Shown here piece after piece: positions 42,038 through 51,016 of a stretch of DNA of 64,000 bases; the first letter of the stretch is position 1, and every line of letters starts with the position of its first letter. Made by a program: the position numbers and the translations under genes. The notes beneath the pieces are model-generated. The model saw only the letters and a list, made by a program, of their open reading frames with translations. It was not told where the DNA came from and ran no database searches. This stretch comes from Gordonia heveisoli (GTDB taxonomy: Bacteria; Actinomycetota; Actinomycetes; Mycobacteriales; Mycobacteriaceae). The stretch is taken from assembly GCF_030315745.1 (NCBI RefSeq), contig NZ_JASXSH010000006.1, positions 1-64,000 of the forward strand. Reading direction: 5' to 3'.

Positions 42038-43255
42038 TCAACGTCGCTGCGGGGGGAGGCCGAGGGCGAGCATCGAGATGATGTCGCGCTGCACCTCGTT
42101 GGTGCCGCCGCCGAAGGTGAGGATCAGGGAGGTGCGCTGGTAGCGTTCCAGGCGGCCACGCAGCTGAGCGCCCGGACTGCCGGCGCGCAGCGTGGCGGCC
42201 GGTCCCAGGATCTCCATGAGCAGTCGGTAGGCCTCGGTGGCGAATTCGGTTCCGAACACCTTGGTGGCCGAGGCATCGGCGGGGCTCGGGGCCTGCCCGG
42301 ACGCCGCCTGTGAGGCGATCTTCCAGTTGATCAGCTTGAGGAACTCGACCTTGGCGTGCACGCGGGCAAGGTTGGCCTGCACCCATCCCGCGTCGATGAC
42401 GCGAGCGCCGTCGCCGGTCTTGGTGTGCTGCGCCCACTCGATGGTCTCGCGCAGCGCGGTCTGGATCGGGGCCGCGCTACACAGGGCGACACGCTCGTTG
42501 TTGAGCTGGTTGGTCACCAAGGGCCAGCCGCCGCCCTCTTCGCCGACGACGGCCGAGGTCGGCACCCGCACATCCTGGTAGTAGGTGGCGCTGGTGTCGA
42601 CGCCGGACATGGTGTGCACCGGGGTATAGCTGAATCCCTCGGCATCGGCGGGCACGATGAGCACCGAGATGCCGTGATGCTTCTTGAGACCGCGCGCCCG
42701 ACCCTCGTCGGTCAGGCTCGACGGATCGGTGCGGCACGCCAGCCAGATGTAGTCGGCGTAGGCGACCAGCGATGTCCACATCTTCTGACCGTTGATCACG
42801 TACTCGTCGCCGTCGCGGACCGCGGTGGTGCGCAGCGCGGCCAGGTCGGTACCGGCACCCGGCTCCGAGTAGCCGATGGAGAAGTGCAACCGGCCGGCCG
42901 CGATCTTCGGCAGGAAGAACGCCTTCTGTTCGTCGCTGCCGTAGTTCATGATCGTGGGGGCGACCGAGTTGATCGTGAGGAACGGGACCGGCGCACCGGC
43001 GATCGCCGCCTCGTCGGTGAAGATCAGCTGATCCATCATCGACCGGTTCTGGCCGCCGAACTCGGTCGGCCAGCCGAGCGCGAGCCAGCCGTCGGCGCCC
43101 ATCTGCGCGACGACATCGCGGTAGGCGTCGCCTTCGCCGAGCTCGCCGTCGCCGCCCTGAAGTGCGGCACGGCGCTCGTCGGTCATCAGAGCCGCGAAGT
43201 AGGCACGCAGTTCGCGCCGCAGTTCGGCCTGTTGGTCGGTGTAGGCGATACGCAT
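42038..43255 (-). CDS. fadE26: Acyl-CoA dehydrogenase subunit FadE26 (ChsE4)
   Basis: A 405-residue acyl-CoA dehydrogenase subunit, partner of FadE27. Motifs are LGWPTEFGGQNRSMMDQLIF, FSIGYSEPGAGTDLAALRTT (FAD/substrate loop), INGQKMWTSLVAYADYIWLA and TFGGGTNEVQRDIISMLALG. The ATG at 43255 follows CGGAG; a 53-codon upstream open extension would run through the promoter and is rejected. First gene of the fadE26-fadE27-fadD17 operon, divergent from fdxD across a perfect KstR site. Confidence 0.92.
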   Translation of the reverse strand: MRIAYTDQQAELRRELRAYFAALMTDERRAALQGGDGELGEGDAYRDVVAQMGADGWLALGWPTEFGGQNRSMMDQLIFTDEAAIAGAPVPFLTINSVAPTIMNYGSDEQKAFFLPKIAAGRLHFSIGYSEPGAGTDLAALRTTAVRDGDEYVINGQKMWTSLVAYADYIWLACRTDPSSLTDEGRARGLKKHHGISVLIVPADAEGFSYTPVHTMSGVDTSATYYQDVRVPTSAVVGEEGGGWPLVTNQLNNERVALCSAAPIQTALRETIEWAQHTKTGDGARVIDAGWVQANLARVHAKVEFLKLINWKIASQAASGQAPSPADASATKVFGTEFATEAYRLLMEILGPAATLRAGSPGAQLRGRLERYQRTSLILTFGGGTNEVQRDIISMLALGLPPQRR

Positions 43256-43387
43256 GGAGCGCTCCGTTGTCGGCTGCCGGTCGCATCCTTGATGCGAACT
43301 CTTCTGCAGGGGGCTTTGATGGAGTTGGGAGCCTCGGATCCGGGTCGATCTGGTCAAGTGTCCACCAGGGCCGGTATCCTCAGGTTC

Positions 43388-43401
43388 TGAAACACGTTCT
43401 A
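43388..43401. promoter_or_regulatory. KstR operator between fadE26 and fdxD
   Basis: TGAAACACGTTCTA matches the consensus at all fixed bases. It lies 132 bases upstream of fadE26 and 55 bases upstream of fdxD and should control both divergent units. Confidence 0.92.
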
Positions 43402-43456
43402 GCCTGTTGTACACAGCCCGTCAACCGGTTGGCCAGTCATCGAGGAGTTACTTGTC

Positions 43457-43651
43457 ATGCGTATCAAGGCAGATTTCGACCTGTGCGAGTCCAATGCGAT
43501 CTGCGTCGGGATGGCCCCTGACGTCTTCGACCTCGACGATGACGACTACCTGGTCATTCTTCAGGAAGAGGTGCCCGCGGGCCGCGAAGAGGAACTGCGT
43601 CAGGTCGTCGCCAACTGCCCGAAGTCAGCATTGTCGATAGTCGACGACTGA
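43457..43651 (+). CDS. fdxD: 3Fe-4S ferredoxin FdxD
   Basis: A 64-residue ferredoxin resembling Rv3503c. The cluster ligands are in CESNAICVGMAP (two Cys) and in NCPKSAL (third Cys), the three-Cys pattern of 3Fe-4S ferredoxins that feed electrons to P450s. CYP125 and the two other P450s in this window are possible clients. GAGGAG lies ten bases before the ATG. hsd4A follows but has its own KstR site. Confidence 0.92.
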   Translation: MRIKADFDLCESNAICVGMAPDVFDLDDDDYLVILQEEVPAGREEELRQVVANCPKSALSIVDD

Positions 43652-43697
43652 TCGCGGGTGATTCGCTCGTTTCTTTCCATCCGGGTAATAAACATGC

Positions 43698-43711
43698 TAG
43701 AACAGGTTCTA
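43698..43711. promoter_or_regulatory. KstR operator upstream of hsd4A
   Basis: TAGAACAGGTTCTA matches the consensus fully, flanked by C and G to give a 16-base near-perfect palindrome. It ends 24 bases before the hsd4A GTG and is the last KstR site before the mce4 operon. Confidence 0.93.
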
Positions 43712-43735
43712 GTTTCAGCTCAGAAGGGAATTCGG

Positions 43736-44626
43736 GTGGGTCAATCGCTACAGGGTCGCGTCGCCGTCGTTACCGGTGCGGGTGCCGGACTGGGTCGGGC
43801 GGAGGCCATCGGCCTCGCCGCCGAGGGCGCGAGCGTCATCGTCAATGATCTGGCCGGGGCGCTCGATGCCAGCGACGTGATCGACACGATCACCGATGCG
43901 GGCGGCACCGCGGTCGCCGTGCCCGGAGACATCTCCGACGCGGCCACCGCCACCGCGATCATGTCGACCGCCACCGATCGGCTCGGAGGCCTCGACATCG
44001 TCATGAGCAATGCCGGTGTCGTCCGTGACAAGATGTTGTTCAACATGACCGACGACGACTGGGATCTGGTGATCCGGGTTCACCTGCGCGGACATTTCCT
44101 GCTCAACCGCAACGCCGCAGCACACTGGCGGGCGGCGTCGAAGGCGGCCGGGGGGCCGGTCTACGGGCGGTTGATCAACACCTCGTCCGAGGCGGGTCTG
44201 CTCGGACCCGAGGGGCAGGCCAACTACGGCGCGGCCAAGGCGGGTATCACCGCCCTGACGCTGTCGGCCTCCCGTGCGCTCAAGCGATACGGCGTCCGGG
44301 CGAATGCGATCTGCCCGCGTGCGCGTACCGGGATGACGGCCGACGTCTTCGGCGACGCGCCTACCGACGGGGTCGATCCGCTGTCACCCGAACACGTGGT
44401 GCGGCTGGTCAATTACCTCGCCGGACCCGACTCCGAAGATGTCACCGGGCAGGTGTTCGTCGTCTACGGTCCGCAGGTCACCCTGATGGCCGCTCCGACG
44501 GTCGACGAGGTCTTCACCGCGGACGGTGACGCATGGCAATCAGATGATTTGTCGAAGGCGCTGACCAGCTACTTCGCCAACCGTGAGCCGGGTCGGAGTT
44601 TCTCTGCCAGCTCGTTGGTCAACTGA
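43736..44626 (+). CDS. hsd4A: Sterol side-chain 3-hydroxyacyl-CoA dehydrogenase Hsd4A
   Basis: A 296-residue SDR resembling Rv3502c, which oxidises 22-hydroxy-3-oxo-chol-4-en-24-oyl-CoA type intermediates. The motifs are TGAGAGLG, VMSNAGVVRDKM (SNAG instead of NNAG), INTSSEAG and NYGAAKAG. The GTG at 43736 follows AAGGG by seven bases; the open frame to 43658 runs through the KstR operator and is not used. Only 57 bases separate it from yrbE4A without an operator, so it probably leads the mce4 operon. Confidence 0.92.
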   Translation: MGQSLQGRVAVVTGAGAGLGRAEAIGLAAEGASVIVNDLAGALDASDVIDTITDAGGTAVAVPGDISDAATATAIMSTATDRLGGLDIVMSNAGVVRDKMLFNMTDDDWDLVIRVHLRGHFLLNRNAAAHWRAASKAAGGPVYGRLINTSSEAGLLGPEGQANYGAAKAGITALTLSASRALKRYGVRANAICPRARTGMTADVFGDAPTDGVDPLSPEHVVRLVNYLAGPDSEDVTGQVFVVYGPQVTLMAAPTVDEVFTADGDAWQSDDLSKALTSYFANREPGRSFSASSLVN

Positions 44627-44683
44627 CCAATCGGACCTGAGACCGAGTGGTAATTTCGCGGTGTCCAAAGGGGAGGAGTGCTG

Positions 44684-45448
44684 ATGTTGGGAAGGCTTGC
44701 GACCCCACTCGGGGGGATCGGGGACTTCGTAGCACTCGGTGTCGATTCCGCGCGTGAGTTGTTCAAGCGTCCGTTCCAATGGCGCGAAACCGTTGAACAG
44801 TCGTGGGCGATCGCGCGAGTCTCGATGGTGCCGACGCTGCTGGTCGCGATTCCGTTCACCGTGCTGGTGAGTTTCACCCTCAACATCCTGCTGCGCGAGA
44901 TCGGTGCGCAGGACCTGTCGGGGGCGGGTGCCGCGTTGGGCACCATCACCCAGATCGGCCCGATCGTCACCGTGCTCATCGTCGCCGGTGCCGGCGCGAC
45001 GGCCATCTGCGCCGACCTCGGTGCCCGCACCATCCGCGAAGAGATCGACGCGATGAAGGTGCTCGGCATCAACCCCATCCACCGGCTCGTCGTTCCGCGC
45101 ATCATCGCCTCGACCGGCGTCGCACTCCTGCTCAACAGCCTGGTGTGCACCATCGGCATCGGCGGCGGCTTCATCTTCTCCGTCTACCTGCAGGACGTGA
45201 ATCCGGGTGCGTTCATCGCCAACCTCACCCTGCTCACCGGCTTCGGCGAGCTGATGATCTCGATGGTCAAAGCCGCCCTGTTCGGCCTGTTCGCGGGTAT
45301 GGTCGGCTGCTACCAGGGGCTCAATGTCAAAGGTGGCGCCAAAGGTGTCGGCGACGCCGTCAACGAAACCGTCGTCTACTCTTTCATGGCGCTGTTCGTC
45401 GTGAACGTGGTGGTGACCGCGGTCGGTCTCAAGGCAACGGCAGGCTGA
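44684..45448 (+). CDS. yrbE4A: Mce4 transporter permease YrbE4A
   Basis: A 254-residue MlaE-family permease. Two YrbE proteins form the membrane core of the Mce4 sterol importer. Five to six hydrophobic segments are visible, and the coupling segment EEIDAMKVLGINPIHRLVVP, which contacts the ATPase, is intact. GGGGAGGAG lies just before the ATG at 44684. The ATPase (MceG) is not encoded in the window. YrbE4B follows after four bases. Confidence 0.94.
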   Translation: MLGRLATPLGGIGDFVALGVDSARELFKRPFQWRETVEQSWAIARVSMVPTLLVAIPFTVLVSFTLNILLREIGAQDLSGAGAALGTITQIGPIVTVLIVAGAGATAICADLGARTIREEIDAMKVLGINPIHRLVVPRIIASTGVALLLNSLVCTIGIGGGFIFSVYLQDVNPGAFIANLTLLTGFGELMISMVKAALFGLFAGMVGCYQGLNVKGGAKGVGDAVNETVVYSFMALFVVNVVVTAVGLKATAG

Positions 45449-45452
45449 GCAC

Positions 45453-46304
45453 ATGGTCCTTCCCTTCACCACCCGACTTCGCACGGCGCGCGTCGCGGTC
45501 AAACGCGCAGGCCAGGACTGGGATCAGCTCGGCGATCAGGCCCTGTTCTACTGGGACAGCATCGTCGCCATCCCCCGTGCCCTCAAGCACTACAAGAAGG
45601 AGACGCTGCGGCTCATCGCCGAGATCTCCATGGGGACCGGCGCGCTGGCGATGATCGGCGGAACGGTCGTCGTCGTCGGCTTCCTGACGCTCTTCACCGG
45701 CGGCACCATCGCCGTGCAGGGCTACAGTTCGCTGGCCAACATCGGCGTCGAGGCGCTCACCGGCTTCTTCTCCGCGTTCATCAACGTGCGCATCGCGGTG
45801 CCGGTCATCTCTGGTATCGCCCTGGCCGCCACGATCGGTGCCGGTGCGACGGCACAATTGGGCGCGATGCGGGTCAGCGAGGAGATCGATGCGCTGGAGA
45901 CGATGGCGATCTCCTCGATCCCGTATCTGGTCAGCACCCGGATCGTCGCCGGGCTGATCGCGATCATCCCGCTGTACGCGCTGGCGTCGCTGGCCTCCTT
46001 CCTGGCCAGCCGCTTCGCCACGGTATTCCTGTACGGACAGTCGTCGGGCGTCTACGACCACTACTTCAACACCTTCCTGATCCCGTCGGACATCCTGTGG
46101 TCCTTCGTGCAGGCCATCTGTATGGCGGTGGCGGTCATGCTCATCCACACCTACTACGGCTTCAACGCCTCCGGCGGTCCGGTCGGCGTGGGCGTCGCGG
46201 TCGGCAACGCGGTGCGGGCCTCGCTGGTCGTCGTCGTCGTCATCACACTGCTGACCTCGCTCGCCATCTACGGCGCCGACGGCCACTTCAACCTGGCGGG
46301 ATGA
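45453..46304 (+). CDS. yrbE4B: Mce4 transporter permease YrbE4B
   Basis: A 283-residue MlaE-family permease, partner of YrbE4A. After a charged N-terminus (about 50 residues) it has the hydrophobic segments of the family and the coupling segment SEEIDALETMAISSIPYLVS. It lies four bases after yrbE4A and four before mce4A. Confidence 0.94.
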   Translation: MVLPFTTRLRTARVAVKRAGQDWDQLGDQALFYWDSIVAIPRALKHYKKETLRLIAEISMGTGALAMIGGTVVVVGFLTLFTGGTIAVQGYSSLANIGVEALTGFFSAFINVRIAVPVISGIALAATIGAGATAQLGAMRVSEEIDALETMAISSIPYLVSTRIVAGLIAIIPLYALASLASFLASRFATVFLYGQSSGVYDHYFNTFLIPSDILWSFVQAICMAVAVMLIHTYYGFNASGGPVGVGVAVGNAVRASLVVVVVITLLTSLAIYGADGHFNLAG

Positions 46305-46308
46305 GGCC

Positions 46309-47487
46309 ATGACACGCAAACAGGAACGGACGAGGACCACCCGTCGACTCGCGGCCGTCACCATGGTCGGGTTGTTGCTGGCCATCGTGATCGGGGCGTC
46401 GGCGCAGTTCCTCGACCTCTTCGCCAGCACCGACAAGGTCACCCTCTACGCGCCACGCGCCGGCCTCGTGATGAACCCCGACGCCAAGGTCAAGCTGCGC
46501 GGCGTCGAGGTCGGCCGCGTCTCGGAGATCTCCGAGGAGGACGGTCAGGCCGTTCTCACGCTGGCCATCGACTCCGGACAGATGGACAAAATCCCCGGCA
46601 ATGTCACCGCCGACATCAAGTCCAACACCATCTTCGGAGCCAAGGCCGTCAACCTGAACGTGCCAACCACCGGCCCCGAAGGCAGTCTGGACACCACTCG
46701 GGTCATCCACGCCCAGCACGTCGTCGTCGAACTGAACACCGTGTACCAGCAATTGGTCGGCGTCCTGGCGCAGTTGCAGCCGGACAAGCTGAACGCGACG
46801 CTGGGTGCCCTCAACACCGCGCTGGCCGGGCAGGGTGCCGCCATCGGTACCGCACTCGACCAGTTGAACAGCCTGGTCACGACCACCAACAAACATCAGC
46901 GCCAGCTGTCGCAGTTACTGCGGCAGGCGGCCACGGTCACCAACGTCTACGCCGACGCCATGCCCGATCTGATGCGGACCGTCGACAACTTCACCGTCGT
47001 CGGTAACACCCTGGTCGACAACACCAGCAACTTCGACGCGCTGCTCATCAATGCGACGGGGATGGCCAACACCATCGACGGCGTCATCGCGCCGACCAAA
47101 CGGACGCTGATCAACGCGCTCACCGACATCGGTCCGGTCGCCCGGCTGCTGGGCTACAACGCCCCGGGCATCAAATGTTTCATCACCACCACCGCGGTCG
47201 CGGCGGAGGCGGCTCGGCCGTTCCTCGGCGAACGCAACGGCAACCTGATGCTCGACGCGAGCATCCTGCCCGGCAAGGACCCCTACACCTACCCGTACGA
47301 CCTCCCGCAGGTGCGCGGCGAGGGACCGCCGACCTGTGCAGGCAATCTCAGTGACCCGTCGTCGAACGAGCACACCAAGTTCTACGTCGCGGACAACGCG
47401 AACAACCCATATCACCCGAGGACCAGGCCGAAAGTGAATTCGCAGAAGCTATTCCAACTCCTGTTCACGGAGCCGCCACGTGGATAA
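46309..47487 (+). CDS. mce4A: Mce-family protein Mce4A
   Basis: A 392-residue Mce protein: an N-terminal membrane anchor (about residues 15-37), an MlaD domain (VTLYAPRAGLVMNPDAKVKL, GVEVGRVSEI), then long helices that form the periplasmic needle, and a C-terminal region with two Cys (in IKCF and PTCAG). Six such subunits make a hydrophobic tunnel carrying sterol from the outer to the inner membrane. It overlaps mce4B by eight bases. Confidence 0.94.
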   Translation: MTRKQERTRTTRRLAAVTMVGLLLAIVIGASAQFLDLFASTDKVTLYAPRAGLVMNPDAKVKLRGVEVGRVSEISEEDGQAVLTLAIDSGQMDKIPGNVTADIKSNTIFGAKAVNLNVPTTGPEGSLDTTRVIHAQHVVVELNTVYQQLVGVLAQLQPDKLNATLGALNTALAGQGAAIGTALDQLNSLVTTTNKHQRQLSQLLRQAATVTNVYADAMPDLMRTVDNFTVVGNTLVDNTSNFDALLINATGMANTIDGVIAPTKRTLINALTDIGPVARLLGYNAPGIKCFITTTAVAAEAARPFLGERNGNLMLDASILPGKDPYTYPYDLPQVRGEGPPTCAGNLSDPSSNEHTKFYVADNANNPYHPRTRPKVNSQKLFQLLFTEPPRG

Positions 47488-48535
47488 CAGAGCACGCGCG
47501 TTCCGGGCGACCGCGATCAAACTGGGTGCCTTCGCCGTTGTCATGCTGCTGGTCTTCGTCGGCCTGGTGGTGGTGTTCAGCCGCTACCGCCCGGGATCGT
47601 CCAATGACTACACCGCCACCTTCGCCAGTGCATCGGCCATCAAATCCGGCAGCAAGGTCAAGATCGCCGGTGTCGAGGTCGGATCGGTCAACAGCGTGGA
47701 ACTGACCCGGGACAATCAGGCCGAGATCGGATTCAGCGTCGACCAGAAGTACGTGCTGCCCGCCAGCGTGCGCGCCATGGTCCGGTACGAGAACCTGACC
47801 GGCGACCGCTACCTGGAATTGCAGCGCGGGTCGGGGGACACCGCAAAAACCCTGTCCGACGGCGCGCATATCCCCATCGAGCAGACCCAGCCTGCACTCG
47901 ACCTGGACAAGCTGGTCGGTGGTTTCAAACCGCTGTTCCGCACCCTGAACGCCGAGGAGGCCAACGAGCTCACCTCGTCGCTGATCTCGGTGTTCCAGGG
48001 GCAGGGCGCCGGGTTGACCCAGCTGCTGAGCAACACCGCCCAATTCACCAACTCGCTCGCCGATCGTGATCAGCTCATCGGCTCGGTCATCGACAATCTC
48101 AACCGGACGCTCGGGACCATCGACGGTGACCGGCAGGGCCTCGACACCAGCGTCGACCTGTTGCAGCAGCTGGTCAGTGGTCTGGCGTCGCAGCGCGGCA
48201 CCATCGGCAACGCCCTGACCCAGACCGCGAAGGTCACCAACGGCCTGTCCGACCTGCTCTCGGCGACCCGTCCGGACCTGAAACGGACGATCGCCGCGAC
48301 CGGCACGACCTCCGAAGAGCTCCTGAAGGCCGAACCCTTCATCCGGCAGCTGATCTCGCGGTTGCCCGAGGACTATCTGACCCTGTCCAACCTGGGCAGC
48401 TACGGTGCCTGGTTGCAGATCTACTTCTGCCGCATCCGACTGCTCTTCTCCGGACCGAACGGCACGCAGGTGTTCTTCACCGCGGCCGACCTGATGGGGA
48501 ACAAGTCCAAGGCCGGCGGAAGGTGTGCAACCTGA
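47480..48535 (+). CDS. mce4B: Mce-family protein Mce4B
   Basis: A 351-residue Mce protein with a membrane anchor (FAVVMLLVFVGLVVVFSRY), an MlaD domain (FASASAIKSGSKVKIAGVEV) and a helical needle region, ending with a Cys-containing tail. GTG start inside the end of mce4A; its TGA overlaps the mce4C ATG. Confidence 0.94.
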   Translation: MDNRARAFRATAIKLGAFAVVMLLVFVGLVVVFSRYRPGSSNDYTATFASASAIKSGSKVKIAGVEVGSVNSVELTRDNQAEIGFSVDQKYVLPASVRAMVRYENLTGDRYLELQRGSGDTAKTLSDGAHIPIEQTQPALDLDKLVGGFKPLFRTLNAEEANELTSSLISVFQGQGAGLTQLLSNTAQFTNSLADRDQLIGSVIDNLNRTLGTIDGDRQGLDTSVDLLQQLVSGLASQRGTIGNALTQTAKVTNGLSDLLSATRPDLKRTIAATGTTSEELLKAEPFIRQLISRLPEDYLTLSNLGSYGAWLQIYFCRIRLLFSGPNGTQVFFTAADLMGNKSKAGGRCAT

Positions 48536-49755
48536 TGAGCTTGCCATTCGGAGGATTCTTCAGCAGCCGGCGCACCGAATCCGATCAGGCCGACATCGCC
48601 CGGGAAACCAAACGCGGTGGCCGGACGCGGGTGCAGATCGGGGTCATCGGCATCGTGGTCACCTCGATGGTGGTCATCACCGCGATGCAGATGGACAAGC
48701 TGCCGTTCCTGTCACCCATCAGCACCTATTCGGCCTACTTCGACGACGCGGGCGGGCTGGTCACCGGTGACATCGTGTCGGTGGCAGGCATCAATGTCGG
48801 CACCATCGAATCGATCGAACTCGCCGACACCGACCAGGGCAAAAAGGTCAAGGTCGGGTTCCGGATGCAGGACACCGTCGAGATCGGCAACCAGTCGCAG
48901 GCGGCCATCAAGACCGAGACCGTCCTGGGTCGACGCAACCTGACCCTCATCCCCAACGGTGGCGAACGCCTCAAGCCCGGCGACTCGATCCCGGTGGGCC
49001 AGACGATCTCCCCGTATTCGCTGCAGGACGCGCTCGAAGGCGCCAGTTCGACGATCGAGGAAACCGACACCGACCAGCTCAACCAGGCGCTGCGCGTGCT
49101 GTCGGTGACCTTCTCCGACACCCCCAGCCAGGTGCAGGGTGCGGTCAACGGTGTCGCTCGGCTGTCGAAGGCGGTCGCCGACCGCGACAACGAACTGCGC
49201 ACCCTGCTCTCCAAGGCCAACCAGGTCAGCCGGATCGTCGGCGACCGCAATCAGCAGATCAATCGGCTGCTCATCGATGCCAACTCGCTACTCGGCGAGG
49301 TGCAGATGCGCCGGGCCGCGTTGGCCCAGCTGATCACCGGGCTGCGGGACGTGTCCCGTCAGTTGAGCGGGTTCATCACCGAGAACAACGAACAGCTCAA
49401 GCCGGTGCTGGAGAAGTTCAACCGGCTCACGCAGATCTTCATCGACAAGGAAGTGGATCTGAAGAAGACCATCGACCGGCTCGGACCGTTCGCCAACACC
49501 CTCGGCGAGGCGGTGGCGTCGGGACCGAACTTCGACTCCCTGGTCGGCGTGAGCGCCTTCGGCGACTACACCGCGATGTTCATGGCGGCATTGCAGCGCA
49601 AGTATCCGCAGCTGTGGAAGCTGCTGATGCGGTCGGGCAACCCGATCCTGCCGCACAACTGGGGTCCGGCCGCACCGTACGGGAGCGAACCGCCGCGACC
49701 CAAACCGCCCGCCCCGACCTACCCGACCCCGATCCCGAACCAGCCAGGAGGATGA
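48535..49755 (+). CDS. mce4C: Mce-family protein Mce4C
   Basis: A 406-residue Mce protein. The anchor is at about residues 34-55 (VQIGVIGIVVTSMVVITAM), the MlaD domain has FDDAGGLVTGDIVSVAGINV, and the C-terminus is Pro-rich. The ATG at 48535 shares its first base with the mce4B stop. An in-frame GTG at 48523 would place the start on the ribosome site and is less likely. Confidence 0.93.
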   Translation: MSLPFGGFFSSRRTESDQADIARETKRGGRTRVQIGVIGIVVTSMVVITAMQMDKLPFLSPISTYSAYFDDAGGLVTGDIVSVAGINVGTIESIELADTDQGKKVKVGFRMQDTVEIGNQSQAAIKTETVLGRRNLTLIPNGGERLKPGDSIPVGQTISPYSLQDALEGASSTIEETDTDQLNQALRVLSVTFSDTPSQVQGAVNGVARLSKAVADRDNELRTLLSKANQVSRIVGDRNQQINRLLIDANSLLGEVQMRRAALAQLITGLRDVSRQLSGFITENNEQLKPVLEKFNRLTQIFIDKEVDLKKTIDRLGPFANTLGEAVASGPNFDSLVGVSAFGDYTAMFMAALQRKYPQLWKLLMRSGNPILPHNWGPAAPYGSEPPRPKPPAPTYPTPIPNQPGG

Positions 49756-49756
49756 G

Positions 49757-51016
49757 ATGAGCGCCAAACGCCGCCTGATCCTGGCCGGGATCGCCGCTGT
49801 CCTGGCGGTGGCCCTCGTCGCGGTCGGCTACACCGTGTACAACCGCGCCACGACCAAGACGATCACCGCCTACTTCCCGTCCGCGGGCAGCCTCTACAAA
49901 GGCGACCCGGTACGCGTTCTCGGGGTGAACGTCGGCAAGGTCACCGAGATCACCCCGCGCCGTGGGGACGTCAAGATCGTGCTGCAGGTCGATCGGAACG
50001 TCGAGATCCCGGCGACCGCGAAAGCCGTCGTCGTCGCGCAGAGCCTGGTGTCGGGACGTTTCGTCCAGCTCACCCCGGTCTATGAGACCGGCCCCACGAT
50101 GGATGACGGTGCGACCATCCCGATGGAACGCACCGCCGTACCGATGGAGTGGGACGACATCAAGGCGCAGCTGACCAAGTTGACCAAGTCGTTGGGACCG
50201 GAGGACGGCAACGACGGTGCCGCCGTCGAGGCCATCCAGGTCTTCGACAAGAACCTGTCCGGCAACGGCGCGGCGATCAACCAGTCGATCACCGAGATGT
50301 CGAAGGTGATCGGCACCCTGGCCGCCGGTCGCGGCGACCTCTTCTCGACCGTGCAGAACCTGCAGAAGCTCACCGATGTGCTCTCGCAGAGCCACGAGCA
50401 GCTCGTGCAGTTCAACGGCCGCATCGCCTCGGTCTCGTCGGTGCTCGCCGACAACACCGACGAACTCAACGACGCCCTGCACGAACTCGACACGACGATG
50501 ACCGACGTGCAGAAGTTCATCAAGCGGAACGGAGACGCGATCAACGCGTCCGCCGGTCAGCTGGGCAATGTGCTGCGGATCGTCGCCAACAAGGACGAGC
50601 AGCTGCGTGGACTGCTGCATTCGGCACCGAACCAGCTCGCCAACTTCTTCAACATCTACAACCCGTTGTCGGGGTCGTTGTCGGGTGTGTTCGGGCTGGG
50701 TATGGGCACCAACCTGATCACCCTGCTCTGCGGCACGATGGATGCCAACGACAGTCCGGAGATCTCCCGAGCCGACGTGGACAAATGCGTCGACGTGCTC
50801 TCGCCGATGCTGTCCAACCTGGTGATGAACTATCCGCCGTTCCTGGCGAATCCGGTGTCGGGTAAGAACGCCAACACCGACCAGATCGTCTACCAGAACG
50901 CGAGTGTGAAGGCCCGCTCCAAGGCCAGCGTCGATCGCGTCGACGCCGAGGCCCGCCGAGCCAACGGCAATTCGCCGCTCAAGGATCTCCTCGTCCCCTG
51001 GGAGCCGCGCGGATGA
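49757..51016 (+). CDS. mce4D: Mce-family protein Mce4D
   Basis: A 419-residue Mce protein: anchor LILAGIAAVLAVALVAVGYT, MlaD domain FPSAGSLYKGDPVRVLGVNV, then coiled helices (residues about 130-300) and a C-terminal region with Cys in LLCG and DKCV. AGGAGG stands five bases before the ATG. It overlaps mce4E by four bases. Confidence 0.94.
   Translation: MSAKRRLILAGIAAVLAVALVAVGYTVYNRATTKTITAYFPSAGSLYKGDPVRVLGVNVGKVTEITPRRGDVKIVLQVDRNVEIPATAKAVVVAQSLVSGRFVQLTPVYETGPTMDDGATIPMERTAVPMEWDDIKAQLTKLTKSLGPEDGNDGAAVEAIQVFDKNLSGNGAAINQSITEMSKVIGTLAAGRGDLFSTVQNLQKLTDVLSQSHEQLVQFNGRIASVSSVLADNTDELNDALHELDTTMTDVQKFIKRNGDAINASAGQLGNVLRIVANKDEQLRGLLHSAPNQLANFFNIYNPLSGSLSGVFGLGMGTNLITLLCGTMDANDSPEISRADVDKCVDVLSPMLSNLVMNYPPFLANPVSGKNANTDQIVYQNASVKARSKASVDRVDAEARRANGNSPLKDLLVPWEPRG

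Noticed and set aside
44627..44683. KstR site directly upstream of yrbE4A
   Set aside because: No TnnAACnnGTTnnA match was found; the operon is more likely driven from the site upstream of hsd4A.
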